DNA of 37,236 nt from a virus: positions 1 to 37,236 of the IMG/VR virus record IMGVR_UViG_3300047321_000164. One strand, 5' to 3'. Below the pieces are notes generated by a model, which was not told the origin of the DNA, made no database searches, and saw only the letters and a list, made by a program, of their open reading frames with translations. Below, piece by piece: positions 8,139-15,998 of the stretch. Numbering within the stretch: the first letter of the stretch is position 1; the number at the start of each line of letters is the position of its first letter. The translations under genes were made by a program, and so were the position numbers.

Positions 8139-8945
8139 ATGCCGGTACCGAGCAGCTTTAACGACATCTCCGAAACGCCGAGCTCGAACTCGCCGCTTGG
8201 CAGCGAGCCTGTCGGCCCGAACGCGAACGACTACTTGCAGGCCGCCTTCGCCTTCATCCGGCAAATCTACGACGGCGCTGTGAAGCCGTTGGCGGCTGTC
8301 GACTTCAATGCCGAAAAGCTGACGAACATCGCCGCCGGCACCATCTCGACGACGAGCAATGATGCAGTCCGCGGAGATCAAATTTACAGGGTAGGCGAAG
8401 TGCGTTACTGGTATGGGCCGCCAACAGAAGCGGCGGTCGTGGGTGCTTGGCCGGTGGGATGGCACTTCGCGGACGGCACGCATGGGACGCCTGATCTGCG
8501 CGACCGGTTTCTGGTAGGCGCGGGTCTCTCGTATCCAAATGCCGCAACTGGTGGCGCTGCGACGGTGTCACTGAGCACTGCGCAACTGCCTTCGCATAGT
8601 CACGGCATCAGCGATACGGGGCACGTTCATGGGATCATCGACAGTGGCCACGCACACGGCGTGACGGACCCTGGTCACAACCACGGAAGCGGGAATGGAG
8701 GTGGATTCATAACAAATACCGGCTCCGGAGGCCCTGTTATTTCTTCGGGATCCGGCGGGGGAGTTTCAGGCGGCACTTCTATAGCGGTCACGGGGATCGG
8801 TGTGAATTCCAGCGGGTCAAATATATCGATGGCCTCGGCAACAACCGGTATCTCTGGCACGCAAAACACTGGTTCTGGCGCGGCAATCGAAAACCGTCCA
8901 CCGTACTTTGCGCTGGTGCCGATCTATTACACAGGGGCAGCCTGA
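8139..8945 (+). CDS. tail collar-domain fibre protein (268 aa)
   Basis: The AAGGGA site (8124-8129) supports this start. Residues 85-130 hold a tail-collar domain (VGEVRYWYG, WHFADGTHGTPDLRDRFLVGAG). After it come several His-x-His pairs (SHSHG, GHVHG, GHAHG, GHNHG), as in T4 gp12-like fibres, where such pairs coordinate metal in a trimer needle. A Gly/Ser-rich stretch leads to the conserved end ENRPPYFALVPIYY. The protein probably forms a trimeric fibre or tip for receptor binding. It is the first of three tail-fibre-region genes. Confidence 0.88.
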   Translation: MPVPSSFNDISETPSSNSPLGSEPVGPNANDYLQAAFAFIRQIYDGAVKPLAAVDFNAEKLTNIAAGTISTTSNDAVRGDQIYRVGEVRYWYGPPTEAAVVGAWPVGWHFADGTHGTPDLRDRFLVGAGLSYPNAATGGAATVSLSTAQLPSHSHGISDTGHVHGIIDSGHAHGVTDPGHNHGSGNGGGFITNTGSGGPVISSGSGGGVSGGTSIAVTGIGVNSSGSNISMASATTGISGTQNTGSGAAIENRPPYFALVPIYYTGAA

Positions 8946-8947
8946 TC

Positions 8948-9256
8948 ATGCTGACCGTCTATATCGGTGCAACTTTCAACCTCGTTGGTGGGCTGCAGCA
9001 GGATGGCGCACCGGCTGATTTTTCCGGCTGGTCGTTCACGGCCAATCTCTATGATCAGACGGGCAAGACCCTGATTTCTCCGCTCTCTGTCTTGTGGGTC
9101 GACATCACCAAAGGGCTTCTTACCCTGTCGGCAGCGTCGACGGAAAACTGGGCTGCGTGCAAGGCGCGCATCGACTGCAAACTCGTGACCCCTCAAGGCG
9201 AGGTGGTGCTTGGACCGCCGACCTATCTGCGCATTGCGCAATCTCCGCTGAGCTGA
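8948..9256 (+). CDS. small beta-rich fibre-region protein (102 aa)
   Basis: The gene sits between two fibre genes with 2-4 bp gaps. The sequence alternates hydrophobic and polar residues in short strands (MLTVYIGATFNLVGGL, SFTANLYDQTGKTL, KARIDCKLVTPQGE), as in a small Ig-like or baseplate-upper-type domain. It has no catalytic motif or signal peptide. Similar short proteins are common next to tail fibres in betaproteobacterial phages. The role, probably a fibre connector, is inferred from location and predicted fold type. Confidence 0.65.
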   Translation: MLTVYIGATFNLVGGLQQDGAPADFSGWSFTANLYDQTGKTLISPLSVLWVDITKGLLTLSAASTENWAACKARIDCKLVTPQGEVVLGPPTYLRIAQSPLS

Positions 9257-9260
9257 TCAT

Positions 9261-10748
9261 ATGGAACTGTCGCTTGTCCTAACCAACGACTCAGGATCGT
9301 ATCAAACGATACTAGGTCAGTTTCTAGCGGTGAACGTCGCCGATACGATGGCCGATAGAGTAGCGGCGGAAGCGGCCGCGATGACTGCCACGCAGCAAGC
9401 CGGCATTGCCACCACTGAAGCTGGAATTGCTACGACACAGGCAGGTACCGCGACCGCGGCGGCCGGTACCTCGACCGCTCAGGCAGGAATCGCCACCGGC
9501 GCCGCAGCCACTGCGACAACGCAACAAGGTATCGCGACTGGCGCGGCAGCCACGGCCACGACGCAGGCGGCCAATGCTGGCACATCGGCAGCCAATGCAT
9601 TGACGGCTGCCTCCCTTGCTCAGAATTGGGCCTCGCAGGCGAGCGGCACCGTGGACGGCGTCAGCTATTCTGCGAAGTACTACGCGGGTCAGGCGGCCGC
9701 GAGCGCAGCGGCCATTACGCTCCCGCTTCCGATCACGAGCGGCGGTACGGGCTCGACAACGGCCTCGGCGGCCCGTACCGCGCTCGGCACTGTCGCGAAA
9801 GCAGGCGACACATTTACGGGCCCGGTAACGCTCTCGCCGACCTCGGGCGACGGTGTGCTCGCGATTGATTCTGTAGCGGGCAATACGGGCTCTTTGCAGT
9901 TCAAAACGGCGGGCTCCCTACGTTGGGCTTTGCAGCGCAATAACACGACCGAATCAGGCAGCAATGCGGGCTCAAATCTGCTGCTAACCCGCTATACGGA
10001 CGCGGGCGCGTCGATCGACAACCCTATCAGCATTGTCCGATCGACCGGCGTAGTCTCGCTCTCGCAGCGGCCGACATTCGCCGGTAATACCGCGATCGAC
10101 ACCGGCAACATTGCAGCGAACGCGCAAGGCCGATTGATCGGCGTGCAAGTCTTTACGTCGAGCGGCACTTACACGCCGACCGCCGGAACGAGCAGCGTTA
10201 TTGTCGAAATCCAAGGTGGCGGTGGTGGTGGTGGTGGCTCTGTCGCTAACTCGGGGACGAATGTAAGTGCGGCGTCAAGCGGCGCGGCGGGTGGCTATAT
10301 CAAGCATCGTATGACTTCTGGTTTCAGCGGCGCCACTGTGACAATTGGATCAGGTGGAACGGGTGGAACGGGTGCATCTGGCGGATCAGGAGGAAACACC
10401 AGTTTCGGCGCATTGACCGCTGGAGGCGGCAGCCCTGGGGTAACAGGAGCAACGGGCACCAATTCCGTAAGCGGTGGTAGCAGTGGTGGTAGCTCAAGCG
10501 GTGGAAATATCGTCAATGTTCCTGGTGCGCCTGGAAATTGGTCCTTCAGTAATGGCTCTGTTTATCTTTCTGCTACTGGAGCAAATTCTTTATTGGGGTC
10601 CGGGGGTATGTATGGCATCAATACCAACGCTGGAAACGCCAGTGGATTCGGTGCTGGGGGGGGTGGCACGCTTCAAGGGTTCAACCTCCCCGCAGTGAAG
10701 GGCGGCAATGGGTCAGGAGGTATCGTGATCGTCTATGAGATCGCATGA
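9261..10748 (+). CDS. tail fibre with Ala/Thr repeats and polyglycine C-terminal domain (495 aa)
   Basis: Residues 40-110 consist of short Ala/Thr repeats (units such as GIATTEA, GIATTQA, GTATAAA, GIATGAA), a trimerising shaft. The sequence ITSGGTGSTTASAARTALG (residues about 155-175) is the classic tail-fibre repeat motif. A beta domain follows (VQVFTSSGTYTPT), and the last 170 residues are Gly-rich (eight consecutive Gly, then many GGxGG units) ending in GGIVIVYEIA. That end type is known from phage tips built of polyglycine-II helices, which bind host receptors. It probably sets host range. Overlaps the next gene by ATGA. Confidence 0.85.
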   Translation: MELSLVLTNDSGSYQTILGQFLAVNVADTMADRVAAEAAAMTATQQAGIATTEAGIATTQAGTATAAAGTSTAQAGIATGAAATATTQQGIATGAAATATTQAANAGTSAANALTAASLAQNWASQASGTVDGVSYSAKYYAGQAAASAAAITLPLPITSGGTGSTTASAARTALGTVAKAGDTFTGPVTLSPTSGDGVLAIDSVAGNTGSLQFKTAGSLRWALQRNNTTESGSNAGSNLLLTRYTDAGASIDNPISIVRSTGVVSLSQRPTFAGNTAIDTGNIAANAQGRLIGVQVFTSSGTYTPTAGTSSVIVEIQGGGGGGGGSVANSGTNVSAASSGAAGGYIKHRMTSGFSGATVTIGSGGTGGTGASGGSGGNTSFGALTAGGGSPGVTGATGTNSVSGGSSGGSSSGGNIVNVPGAPGNWSFSNGSVYLSATGANSLLGSGGMYGINTNAGNASGFGAGGGGTLQGFNLPAVKGGNGSGGIVIVYEIA

Positions 10749-10942
10749 TGATAAATAGATACGCAATCGTCGAAGACGGCACTGTCGTCAACGTTGCCCT
10801 TTGGGACGGTACGACTGAATGGGACGGTAACGAAGGGGCAGTACTCCTGCCTGAAAACTCTCCCGTCGATCTGGGCTACACGTATGACGGCTTAAATTTC
10901 ACGGCGCCCCCTCCGCCACCGCCTTTTCCGAACGTCTTCTGA
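10745..10942 (+). CDS. small fibre-associated protein with Pro-rich end (65 aa)
   Basis: Start overlaps the fibre stop; a second ATG follows at once. The chain MINRYAIVEDGTVVNVALWDG and GYTYDGLNFTAPPPPP resembles the short proteins that follow tail fibres in Burkholderia and Acinetobacter phages and matches the N-terminal style of some fibre-assembly proteins. A fibre-assembly or tip-attachment role is inferred from position. The Pro run near the end is unusual but seen in such proteins. Confidence 0.65.
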   Translation: MMINRYAIVEDGTVVNVALWDGTTEWDGNEGAVLLPENSPVDLGYTYDGLNFTAPPPPPPFPNVF

Positions 10943-10982
10943 GCTACCATGTCGCCTTTCCAGATATTCCGGGTGGAAAGGC

Positions 10983-12047
10983 ATGGCAAAGACCTGCAGG
11001 TTCCAATCGATACAGGCGCTGCGCGCGGTGGCTGCACTCGGCGTTGTCGCCTATCACACGAACGGGAACGTTCAGGGAGCCGGCTGGTTACCGCACATCT
11101 TTCACGCGGCGTCGTTGTACGGCGAGATCGGCGTCGACATCTTCTTTGTGATCTCCGGTTTCGTTATTGCAACTGTCACGCATGATTTGCCCGCTGGCCT
11201 AGACTCTGCCCGATCCTTCCTTTCCGCCCGTATCGCCCGCGTCGTTCCGCTGTACTGGGCAATGACCGCGCTGTTCGTGGCGCTCGTGCTGCTGGCTCCA
11301 AACGCGCTCGTGAACATCCCTCTGAGCGCGACCCATACCATCGCCTCGTTCCTGTTCATTCCATCGTTCAATTGGGCCGGGAAGATCGAACCGGATCTGT
11401 ATGTCGGCTGGACCCTCCAGTTCGAAATGTGGTTCTACGTCGTTTTCACGGTGGCTATCTGTTTCGCGCGACGCCGGTTGCTGGCGGTGGGTGCTTTCCT
11501 TGTCGGCACATGTCTTCTGGGATTGCTCCCCGGCGAAGGTGCGATCTTCAAGACATACACGAATCCGCTGGTGCTTGAGTTCGTTTTCGGGTGCGGCCTA
11601 GGATGGTGGTATGCGTCCGGCCGACGAATTCCTGTCGCCGTGGGTATCGCCGCTCTTGTTATTGCGCTCGGCGTTCACGAGTTCGTCAAGCCGGTGCTGA
11701 ACGAAATCAACCGGTTCTGGGTGTTTGGCACGCCAGCACTGGCGCTTGTCATGCTCTGCCTGTCGGTCGAACAGCGTATAAGGTGGGGAAGCATTTCACA
11801 GGCGATCGGCGATTCCTCGTACTCGCTCTATCTGACGCACGTGTTCGCCGTGCCGATTGGGATCAGGATTCTGATGCTGATGGATGGCGGACGCCGTATC
11901 CCCGGCGATCTGGCGTGCGTAGTGGTCGTTCTGATTTGTCTCGCGATCGGGCTCGCCTCATATCGATGGATCGAGCGTCCGCTGAACCGGTCAATCAAGA
12001 ACTGGGTAGGTATCCGGCGCTTGGCCCCGCGCCATAGCCGCACCTGA
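10983..12047 (+). CDS. acyltransferase-3 family membrane protein, probable O-antigen acetylase (354 aa)
   Basis: The N-terminal IQALRAVAALGVVAYHTNG carries the family hallmark (RAVAAL...YH, catalytic-type His), followed by GEIGVDIFFVISGFVIA and FLSARIARVVPLYW. About ten hydrophobic segments span the chain, ending with SYRWIERPLNR, the usual end of this family. Members move acetyl groups onto surface sugars. In a temperate phage, next to the fibre genes, this suggests lysogenic conversion: altering the O-antigen the phage itself binds, thereby excluding related phages. The substrate cannot be told from sequence. Confidence 0.88.
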   Translation: MAKTCRFQSIQALRAVAALGVVAYHTNGNVQGAGWLPHIFHAASLYGEIGVDIFFVISGFVIATVTHDLPAGLDSARSFLSARIARVVPLYWAMTALFVALVLLAPNALVNIPLSATHTIASFLFIPSFNWAGKIEPDLYVGWTLQFEMWFYVVFTVAICFARRRLLAVGAFLVGTCLLGLLPGEGAIFKTYTNPLVLEFVFGCGLGWWYASGRRIPVAVGIAALVIALGVHEFVKPVLNEINRFWVFGTPALALVMLCLSVEQRIRWGSISQAIGDSSYSLYLTHVFAVPIGIRILMLMDGGRRIPGDLACVVVVLICLAIGLASYRWIERPLNRSIKNWVGIRRLAPRHSRT

Positions 12048-12102
12048 AAATCCTGATCGAAGGCTACGTTGCTACGTCGATTGGCCTGATCATTCGCAAA
12101 CC

Positions 12103-12324
12103 TTAAAGGAGCCGCGCGGCTGCTGCGCCGATTTCGGTCGCTAAATCTGCGCCGAGCAGACAAACTTTGTTCACGTGGTTTAGCGGCACGTCGGCGCTCG
12201 CTATGGCCAGTAGCGCAAAAAGCGATTCGAGCTGCGCCGCGCGCATCGTTATTGAGTCGATCGCTTCGTTGACGGTCTTCAATGCTGCCTGCGCCGCGTC
12301 GACGGCATCCTGGTTCCAATCCAT
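12103..12324 (-). CDS. small all-helical protein (73 aa)
   Basis: The start is the ATG at 12324 because AGGAGG lies 7 bases upstream on this strand; a longer reading frame from 12345 lacks a site. The chain is two amphipathic helices around a short turn (VDAAQAALKTVNEAIDS..., then KVCLLGADLATEIGAAAA). It loosely resembles three proteins in the leftward operon (16311-17287) in having a Ser/Leu-rich first helix, a polar turn and a second LL-x-DL helix. The gene diverges from the Arc-type gene at 12478. Function unknown. Confidence 0.65.
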   Translation of the reverse strand: MDWNQDAVDAAQAALKTVNEAIDSITMRAAQLESLFALLAIASADVPLNHVNKVCLLGADLATEIGAAAARLL

Positions 12325-12355
12325 CACTTGCCCTCCTAATCTCAATGTTGGTGTG

Positions 12356-12373
12356 ATGGCATTTTGATGCCAT
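12356..12373. promoter_or_regulatory. palindrome between divergent genes, possible operator
   Basis: A perfect inverted repeat ATGGCAT-TTTG-ATGCCAT lies between the genes reading left from 12324 and right from 12478. RHH repressors such as the neighbouring protein bind short palindromes in their own promoter region, so autoregulation is plausible but untested. No consensus promoter is obvious nearby. Confidence 0.35.
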
Positions 12374-12477
12374 TAATGATTCTGTAATGGATGGAAGTGA
12401 TCGTCTAACTGGCGCTATTTCGGTGCTTAGTTTGGTATCAGTGGCGCGCCATAATAGCGGTCGATAGAATCCGCCGC

Positions 12478-12852
12478 ATGGCGAACGACGACGACAATCT
12501 GGTCAAAACCTCCCTTCGACTGCCGAGGCCGCTGCACGCCGAAATTGACAGGGCGGCGGACGCGGCTGGCATCTCAACGAACGCTGAGATGCTTTTGCGC
12601 TTGGCGCGCGATCCCCATGTCGACACCGCCGGCCAGGTGATCGAGCACATCAGGACGGTGGAGAGTCACGCTCTGGAGGCGATGGCCCGCCAGATGAAAG
12701 CATTGTGGGGCGCTCTGGACCGCGCGAACATTACCCTGGAACACGTGGCTGCAGCGATGGCGCAGGTGCCCCCCGATGGCAACGCGGCAGCCCTCAAGAG
12801 GGAAGTCGAATTCGCACGCGAGTTGATTAACGCGCTCGGCGCCCATCGGTGA
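12478..12852 (+). CDS. Arc-type ribbon-helix-helix DNA-binding protein (124 aa)
   Basis: The N-terminal part is an Arc/Mnt-like ribbon-helix-helix: the strand LVKTSLRLPRPLH, then helix EIDRAADAAG and turn-helix STNAEMLLRLAR. RHH proteins bind DNA as dimers through the strand. Residues 60-120 form a coiled-coil helix, probably for tetramer formation. In P22, Arc and Mnt sit in the immI region and control an antirepressor; here a BRO antirepressor exists in the leftward operon, so a similar link is possible but unproven. No strong ribosome site is seen upstream. Confidence 0.75.
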   Translation: MANDDDNLVKTSLRLPRPLHAEIDRAADAAGISTNAEMLLRLARDPHVDTAGQVIEHIRTVESHALEAMARQMKALWGALDRANITLEHVAAAMAQVPPDGNAAALKREVEFARELINALGAHR

Positions 12853-13073
12853 CGTGTGACCAATTTGTGCCCACACTCTAGATAAAGGCGCTGAAAACCG
12901 CTGAAAATTACGATAATCTGTTTGCTGACCGGCGCGGGACTATCGTTTAAAAATCAAGTAGTTACAGAGGTTTTTTGAGTTTCTTGCCTCGGTAGGCTAT
13001 CTGAACCATTCTGCGGCGCGCCGACCAGAAAAGATGAAGTGCGCCGCCGTCAAACCCTTGTGCAGCTTGGCTT
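12853..13073. other. integrase-proximal noncoding region, candidate attP
   Basis: About 220 bases without a gene lie just past the 3' end of the integrase. The stretch is richer in A+T than its surroundings and contains a tandem GCTGAAAA pair near 12893-12910 that could be arm-type binding sites. No core identical to a tRNA 3' end can be recognised by eye. Location is the only support for attP. Confidence 0.25.
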
Positions 13074-14141
13074 TCAGCCCGCCTTTACCGTTCTCGGCGG
13101 ATTTGTGCCCGAAATATCTGAAGCATTATGTGACCAGATTGTGACCACCTCGGCGTGCTCGGCCAGATGGTCGGGCGCCAAGTGGGCGTAGCGTAAAACC
13201 ATCTCGTACTTCGACCAGCCACCCAACTCCATCAGCCGGTTCAGCGGGGTGCCACCCTGCACATGCCAGCTTGCCCAAGTGTGCCGCACATCGTGGAACC
13301 TGAATTTCTCGATTCCGGCACGCTCGCAGCATCGGTTCCACTGCTCCAAATCCCACTTCAGGCACGGCTCGCCGCGGCGCGTGAAAACATACCGCTCGTG
13401 CTTGCCGATCTGCCGCCTGATCGCGGCTACCGCCTCAGCGTTCAACGGCACGCCGATCGGCTTGCGGGCCTTCGCCTGGTCGGGATGAATCCACGCCCGG
13501 CGCTTGGCCAGATCAACCTGCGTCCATTCGAGACCGAGAATGTTCGCCTGTCGCAGGCCAGTCGCGAAACCGAAAATCGTCACATCGCGCATCCAGTCCG
13601 TCCGCATCGAGGACAGCAGGCGCTGCGCCTCGTCGCGGTCGATCCAGCGGATTCGCTTGGGGCCGGTCTTCAGTTCGGTGAGTCTTGGTGCCGCGTCGAT
13701 CCACTCCCACTCATGCATGGCAATATTGAACAGCGCCCGCATTGATGCGATATACCGGTTCTTCGTGGAATTCGTGACCGGCGTGACTTTCTTGCTTTTG
13801 GCGCTGGCTTGCGGCAGCGCCTGCATGATCTCGTCACGCGTGATCGAGTCCAACTGGCGCCCGGCGAAGAAGTTGCGAAAATGCCGCATGTGGATCGCCT
13901 TGTTCGTGTAATCCACGGTGCCAGCGTGGTCCGTCAAAAACCGGAGTGCTGCCTCGTCGAAGGTCCGCGGCTCTTTCTCGCCAAGCCGGGACACTCGCCA
14001 CAGATCAGCTTTCAGTTTGTCGTGGAGTTCCTGCGCCTCCTTCCTGTTGGTAGTCCCAGCAGATTGTCTAAGGCGGCCGCCGCCTGGCTTGCGGATGTCG
14101 ATATGCCAGACGTCGGAGTCATTGCGCTTTCGGATGGACAT
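13074..14141 (-). CDS. int: tyrosine recombinase integrase (355 aa)
   Basis: Catalytic residues are visible: Arg197 in TGLRQANIL, Lys around 225-227 in the beta hairpin AKARKPIGVPL, His283 and Arg286 in HDVRHTWASW, Trp309 in LGGWS (in place of His) and nucleophile Tyr318 in RYAHL. The N-terminus (VWHIDIRKPGGGRLRQSAGT) is an arm-binding domain, followed by a core-binding SAM-like domain (residues 60-150). The enzyme recombines attP with a host attB. It is the last gene of the leftward operon, and its start lies 130 bases inside the preceding HTH gene, in another frame. Confidence 0.95.
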   Translation of the reverse strand: MSIRKRNDSDVWHIDIRKPGGGRLRQSAGTTNRKEAQELHDKLKADLWRVSRLGEKEPRTFDEAALRFLTDHAGTVDYTNKAIHMRHFRNFFAGRQLDSITRDEIMQALPQASAKSKKVTPVTNSTKNRYIASMRALFNIAMHEWEWIDAAPRLTELKTGPKRIRWIDRDEAQRLLSSMRTDWMRDVTIFGFATGLRQANILGLEWTQVDLAKRRAWIHPDQAKARKPIGVPLNAEAVAAIRRQIGKHERYVFTRRGEPCLKWDLEQWNRCCERAGIEKFRFHDVRHTWASWHVQGGTPLNRLMELGGWSKYEMVLRYAHLAPDHLAEHAEVVTIWSHNASDISGTNPPRTVKAG

Positions 14142-14362
14142 GCTAGTTTTCCCTGCTCCGTCCGCGCCGGTCGAGTTTCATTGTACTCGCCGGCTCGTTC
14201 CTTCAATGTGGTCGGCCATACGCGCCAGGCAGCACCGATCCGGAAGAAACCCAACTGCTCCTTGTGGGCGTAGACGGTCCCGTATGAGACGCGCAGGAGT
14301 TGAGCCGCTTCCTTGATGCTCAGCGCGCGGTCGCCGATGATCGCGATGGCATTCATACTCAT
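14012..14362 (-). CDS. excisionase-like HTH protein (116 aa)
   Basis: Residues 14-60 form a MerR-like/HTH_17 fold (LSIKEAAQLLRVSYGTVYAHK, then GFFRIGAAWRVW), the DNA-bending type used by excisionases. The rest is Ser/Thr/Arg-rich and probably disordered. The start overlaps the previous stop by ATGA. The last 130 bases overlap the integrase start in another frame, so the disordered tail may exist mainly because the integrase occupies that DNA. A recombination directionality factor role is inferred from fold and adjacency. Confidence 0.7.
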   Translation of the reverse strand: MSMNAIAIIGDRALSIKEAAQLLRVSYGTVYAHKEQLGFFRIGAAWRVWPTTLKERAGEYNETRPARTEQGKLACPSESAMTPTSGISTSASQAAAALDNLLGLPTGRRRRNSTTN

Positions 14363-14544
14363 TCCTTCGCGGCATCGCCGCGCATCAGATTGCGCAGGCT
14401 ATCGGCCGGCACTCCGCTAGCGCGCTTTCCGATCTTGATTAATTTCAGTTGCCCGGCATTGACCAGACGATAAACGGTCCATTTCGAAACACCGAGAAGG
14501 GCCGCGACTTCATCGACGCGGTAATGTCTCTGGATCGGCGTCAT
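14359..14544 (-). CDS. AlpA/excisionase-like HTH protein (61 aa)
   Basis: The ATG at 14544 is preferred over an upstream TTG because it overlaps the previous stop (TGATG) and follows GGAAGAG. The chain YRVDEVAALLGVSKWTVYRL plus KLIKIGKRASGVPADSLRNL is a complete HTH_17 unit with the characteristic wing, the family of AlpA and phage Xis proteins. With the next gene it makes a tandem pair of such folds before the integrase; one may be Xis and the other a regulator. Confidence 0.75.
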   Translation of the reverse strand: MTPIQRHYRVDEVAALLGVSKWTVYRLVNAGQLKLIKIGKRASGVPADSLRNLMRGDAAKE

Positions 14545-14729
14545 CAAAGTTGTCTCTTCCAAAATTCGAGTTGTTTGTGAATCCGCGCTGCGACCTCGTC
14601 GACACCGTGCGCGGGGAAGTCGGCGCGAATGCGAAGCTTTCCATCGTGGCCATAAAAAGTGATCTCGGCGTCCGGCTGCTCGCGCTTCTTGCCGCGGCCG
14701 TACTTGCTCCAGTCGATAACGTTGTTCAT
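14544..14729 (-). CDS. small hypothetical protein (61 aa)
   Basis: Starts by ATGA overlap with the upstream gene and ends by TGATG overlap with the next, so it is embedded in the translationally coupled operon. The chain starts with a polar segment (WSKYGRGKKREQPDAE), has beta-like strands (ITFYGHDGKLRIRADF) and a helix (VDEVAARIHKQLEFWKR). No family is recognised. Confidence 0.6.
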   Translation of the reverse strand: MNNVIDWSKYGRGKKREQPDAEITFYGHDGKLRIRADFPAHGVDEVAARIHKQLEFWKRQL

Positions 14730-15073
14730 GCTATGACCTCGTCAGGTTCCTGAGCCCAGTTCGCCGGCTTGCCTTCCAGCATTCGCTGAAGCGCGGCGGC
14801 GCGCATGGCTTCGATGTTTTCGGCGGCGCGGTAGCTGATAGCGATCTTCGGGCGCCGGCCGATGACGTCAGGATCGGCCGGTATCCAGCGTACGTCGCGC
14901 GTTCGGGTAGCGGTGCCGACCGCGGTCAACTTTCCTGATTCCTCAAGCTGACGAACGCGCGTGCCCATGACTCCGGCATCGACGCCAAGCGCTTCGGCAA
15001 TGGCCTTGGTGGACATCGGCTTGCCTTTGGATGCCAGCAGGTCGACGATGGCCGAGCGGCGGTTATTTGCCAT
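14726..15073 (-). CDS. winged-helix DNA-binding protein (115 aa)
   Basis: Residues 5-65 form a winged HTH: RSAIVDLLASKGKPMSTKAI, ALGVDAGVMGTRVRQLEESG and a wing with KLTAVGT...RDVRW. This is the MarR/ArsR-like layout of many small phage regulators. The C-terminal 45 residues are helical (AAENIEAMRAAALQRMLEG) and may dimerise. The start lies 11 bases inside the BRO gene. It probably regulates this operon or a host gene; the target is unknown. Confidence 0.7.
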   Translation of the reverse strand: MANNRRSAIVDLLASKGKPMSTKAIAEALGVDAGVMGTRVRQLEESGKLTAVGTATRTRDVRWIPADPDVIGRRPKIAISYRAAENIEAMRAAALQRMLEGKPANWAQEPDEVIA

Positions 15074-15890
15074 CGACCGTGGTCTCCTGAAATTTCTCGG
15101 CGATCAGTTGGTGCAATTCGGCAAACCGATCGACGTACCAGTGCGGCTGCGTCTCGCGCGGGTTGCCCGGGTTCGTCAGATTCTTGCCGTAGTGCAGACC
15201 AGCATCCGTGATTGCCCAGAAGTGCTTGATGCCATCGGCGGCGCGCGGCGAGTTGCTTTTGCGCTTCATCTCGACGAGATAACCCGCCTCAGCTAGTAGC
15301 AGGTTGTACGCGCGCGCGCCGATGCGAATGCCGTGGTCTCGCAGCAGGGCCGTCAGAGGCTTCGTCACCATCGAACTGCCGGCCGTGTCTGCTGCCGCGT
15401 CGATCACGTATGCAGGCAGGAATGTTGGATCACCGCCATTAGTCTTGATGATGTGCGTCAGCATTGCGACCTGGCTGGACGGTGCCGGCTTCAGCATGCG
15501 GACAAAGGCTTCCGCACCGGCCAGCTCGACTTCGACCTTTGAAGGCTGGCGATGCGCCGCCGGCACCTGATAAGCGCCGGTGCGCCGAATACTTGGAAGC
15601 ACCTCCTCGAACACCCAGCGCTCGAATGCCTCGGCGGCCGGCATGTCGCTTTTTACGATGAGACGAAGCACGTCTGCTTCGGTAAGTACGCGGGTATCTT
15701 GCGCTCGCCCCAGACTATCGGTGATGGGGTAACGAATCGTTACCCCCTTGCAATGGTCGCCCATTGCCTTGCTTGCGTTGGTGTACCCGAGCGCATCGCA
15801 GACGTCTTTACCAACAAAATGCTCTTGATCGTCAATTACGATGGCGCGTACTTGACGGCCGCCGAATTCAAAAGGAATCAACTGGTTCAT
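15063..15890 (-). CDS. BRO-N domain antirepressor (275 aa)
   Basis: The N-terminal Bro-N domain is clear: IPFEFGGRQVRAIVIDD, FVGKDVCDALGYTNASKA, then RVLTEADVLRLIVKS and FERWVFEEVLPSIRRTGAY. The C-terminal half (residues 150-270) has a helical ANT-like layout with PLTALLRDHGIRIGARAYN and HFWAITDAG. BRO/ANT proteins antagonise phage repressors or bind DNA. GGAGGAGG precedes the start. Because the CI-like repressor here appears non-cleavable, this gene is a leading candidate for the induction trigger. Confidence 0.85.
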   Translation of the reverse strand: MNQLIPFEFGGRQVRAIVIDDQEHFVGKDVCDALGYTNASKAMGDHCKGVTIRYPITDSLGRAQDTRVLTEADVLRLIVKSDMPAAEAFERWVFEEVLPSIRRTGAYQVPAAHRQPSKVEVELAGAEAFVRMLKPAPSSQVAMLTHIIKTNGGDPTFLPAYVIDAAADTAGSSMVTKPLTALLRDHGIRIGARAYNLLLAEAGYLVEMKRKSNSPRAADGIKHFWAITDAGLHYGKNLTNPGNPRETQPHWYVDRFAELHQLIAEKFQETTVDGK

Positions 15891-15998
15891 TTAAGCCTCC
15901 TCCACTGCAAAGAAGTGGATCAACAATTCGGTTTCGCGATCGGAGATGATCTGGGCCGCCCAAAGCTTCATCAGAAATTGCTTGAGAATCGTTTTCAC
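15891..15998 (-). CDS. 35-aa microprotein
   Basis: A short frame with a GTG start overlapping the upstream stop (GTGA) and GGGAG 7 bases before it. Its stop abuts the BRO ATG, and its end carries the BRO ribosome site. The chain is amphipathic (VKTILKQFLMKLWAA, then ETELLIHFFAVEEA), probably one or two helices. It may be a functional microprotein or a coupling leader for BRO translation. No homologue is recognised. Confidence 0.5.
   Translation of the reverse strand: MKTILKQFLMKLWAAQIISDRETELLIHFFAVEEA

Noticed and set aside
8139-10748. Diversity-generating retroelement targeting the tail fibres, as in BPP-1
   Set aside because: No reverse transcriptase is encoded in the window and no template/variable repeat pair was seen.
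12110-12121. 12-bp palindrome AGCCGCGCGGCT as a terminator between convergent genes
   Set aside because: It lies within the 3' end of the 73-aa gene and has no T-tract or loop.
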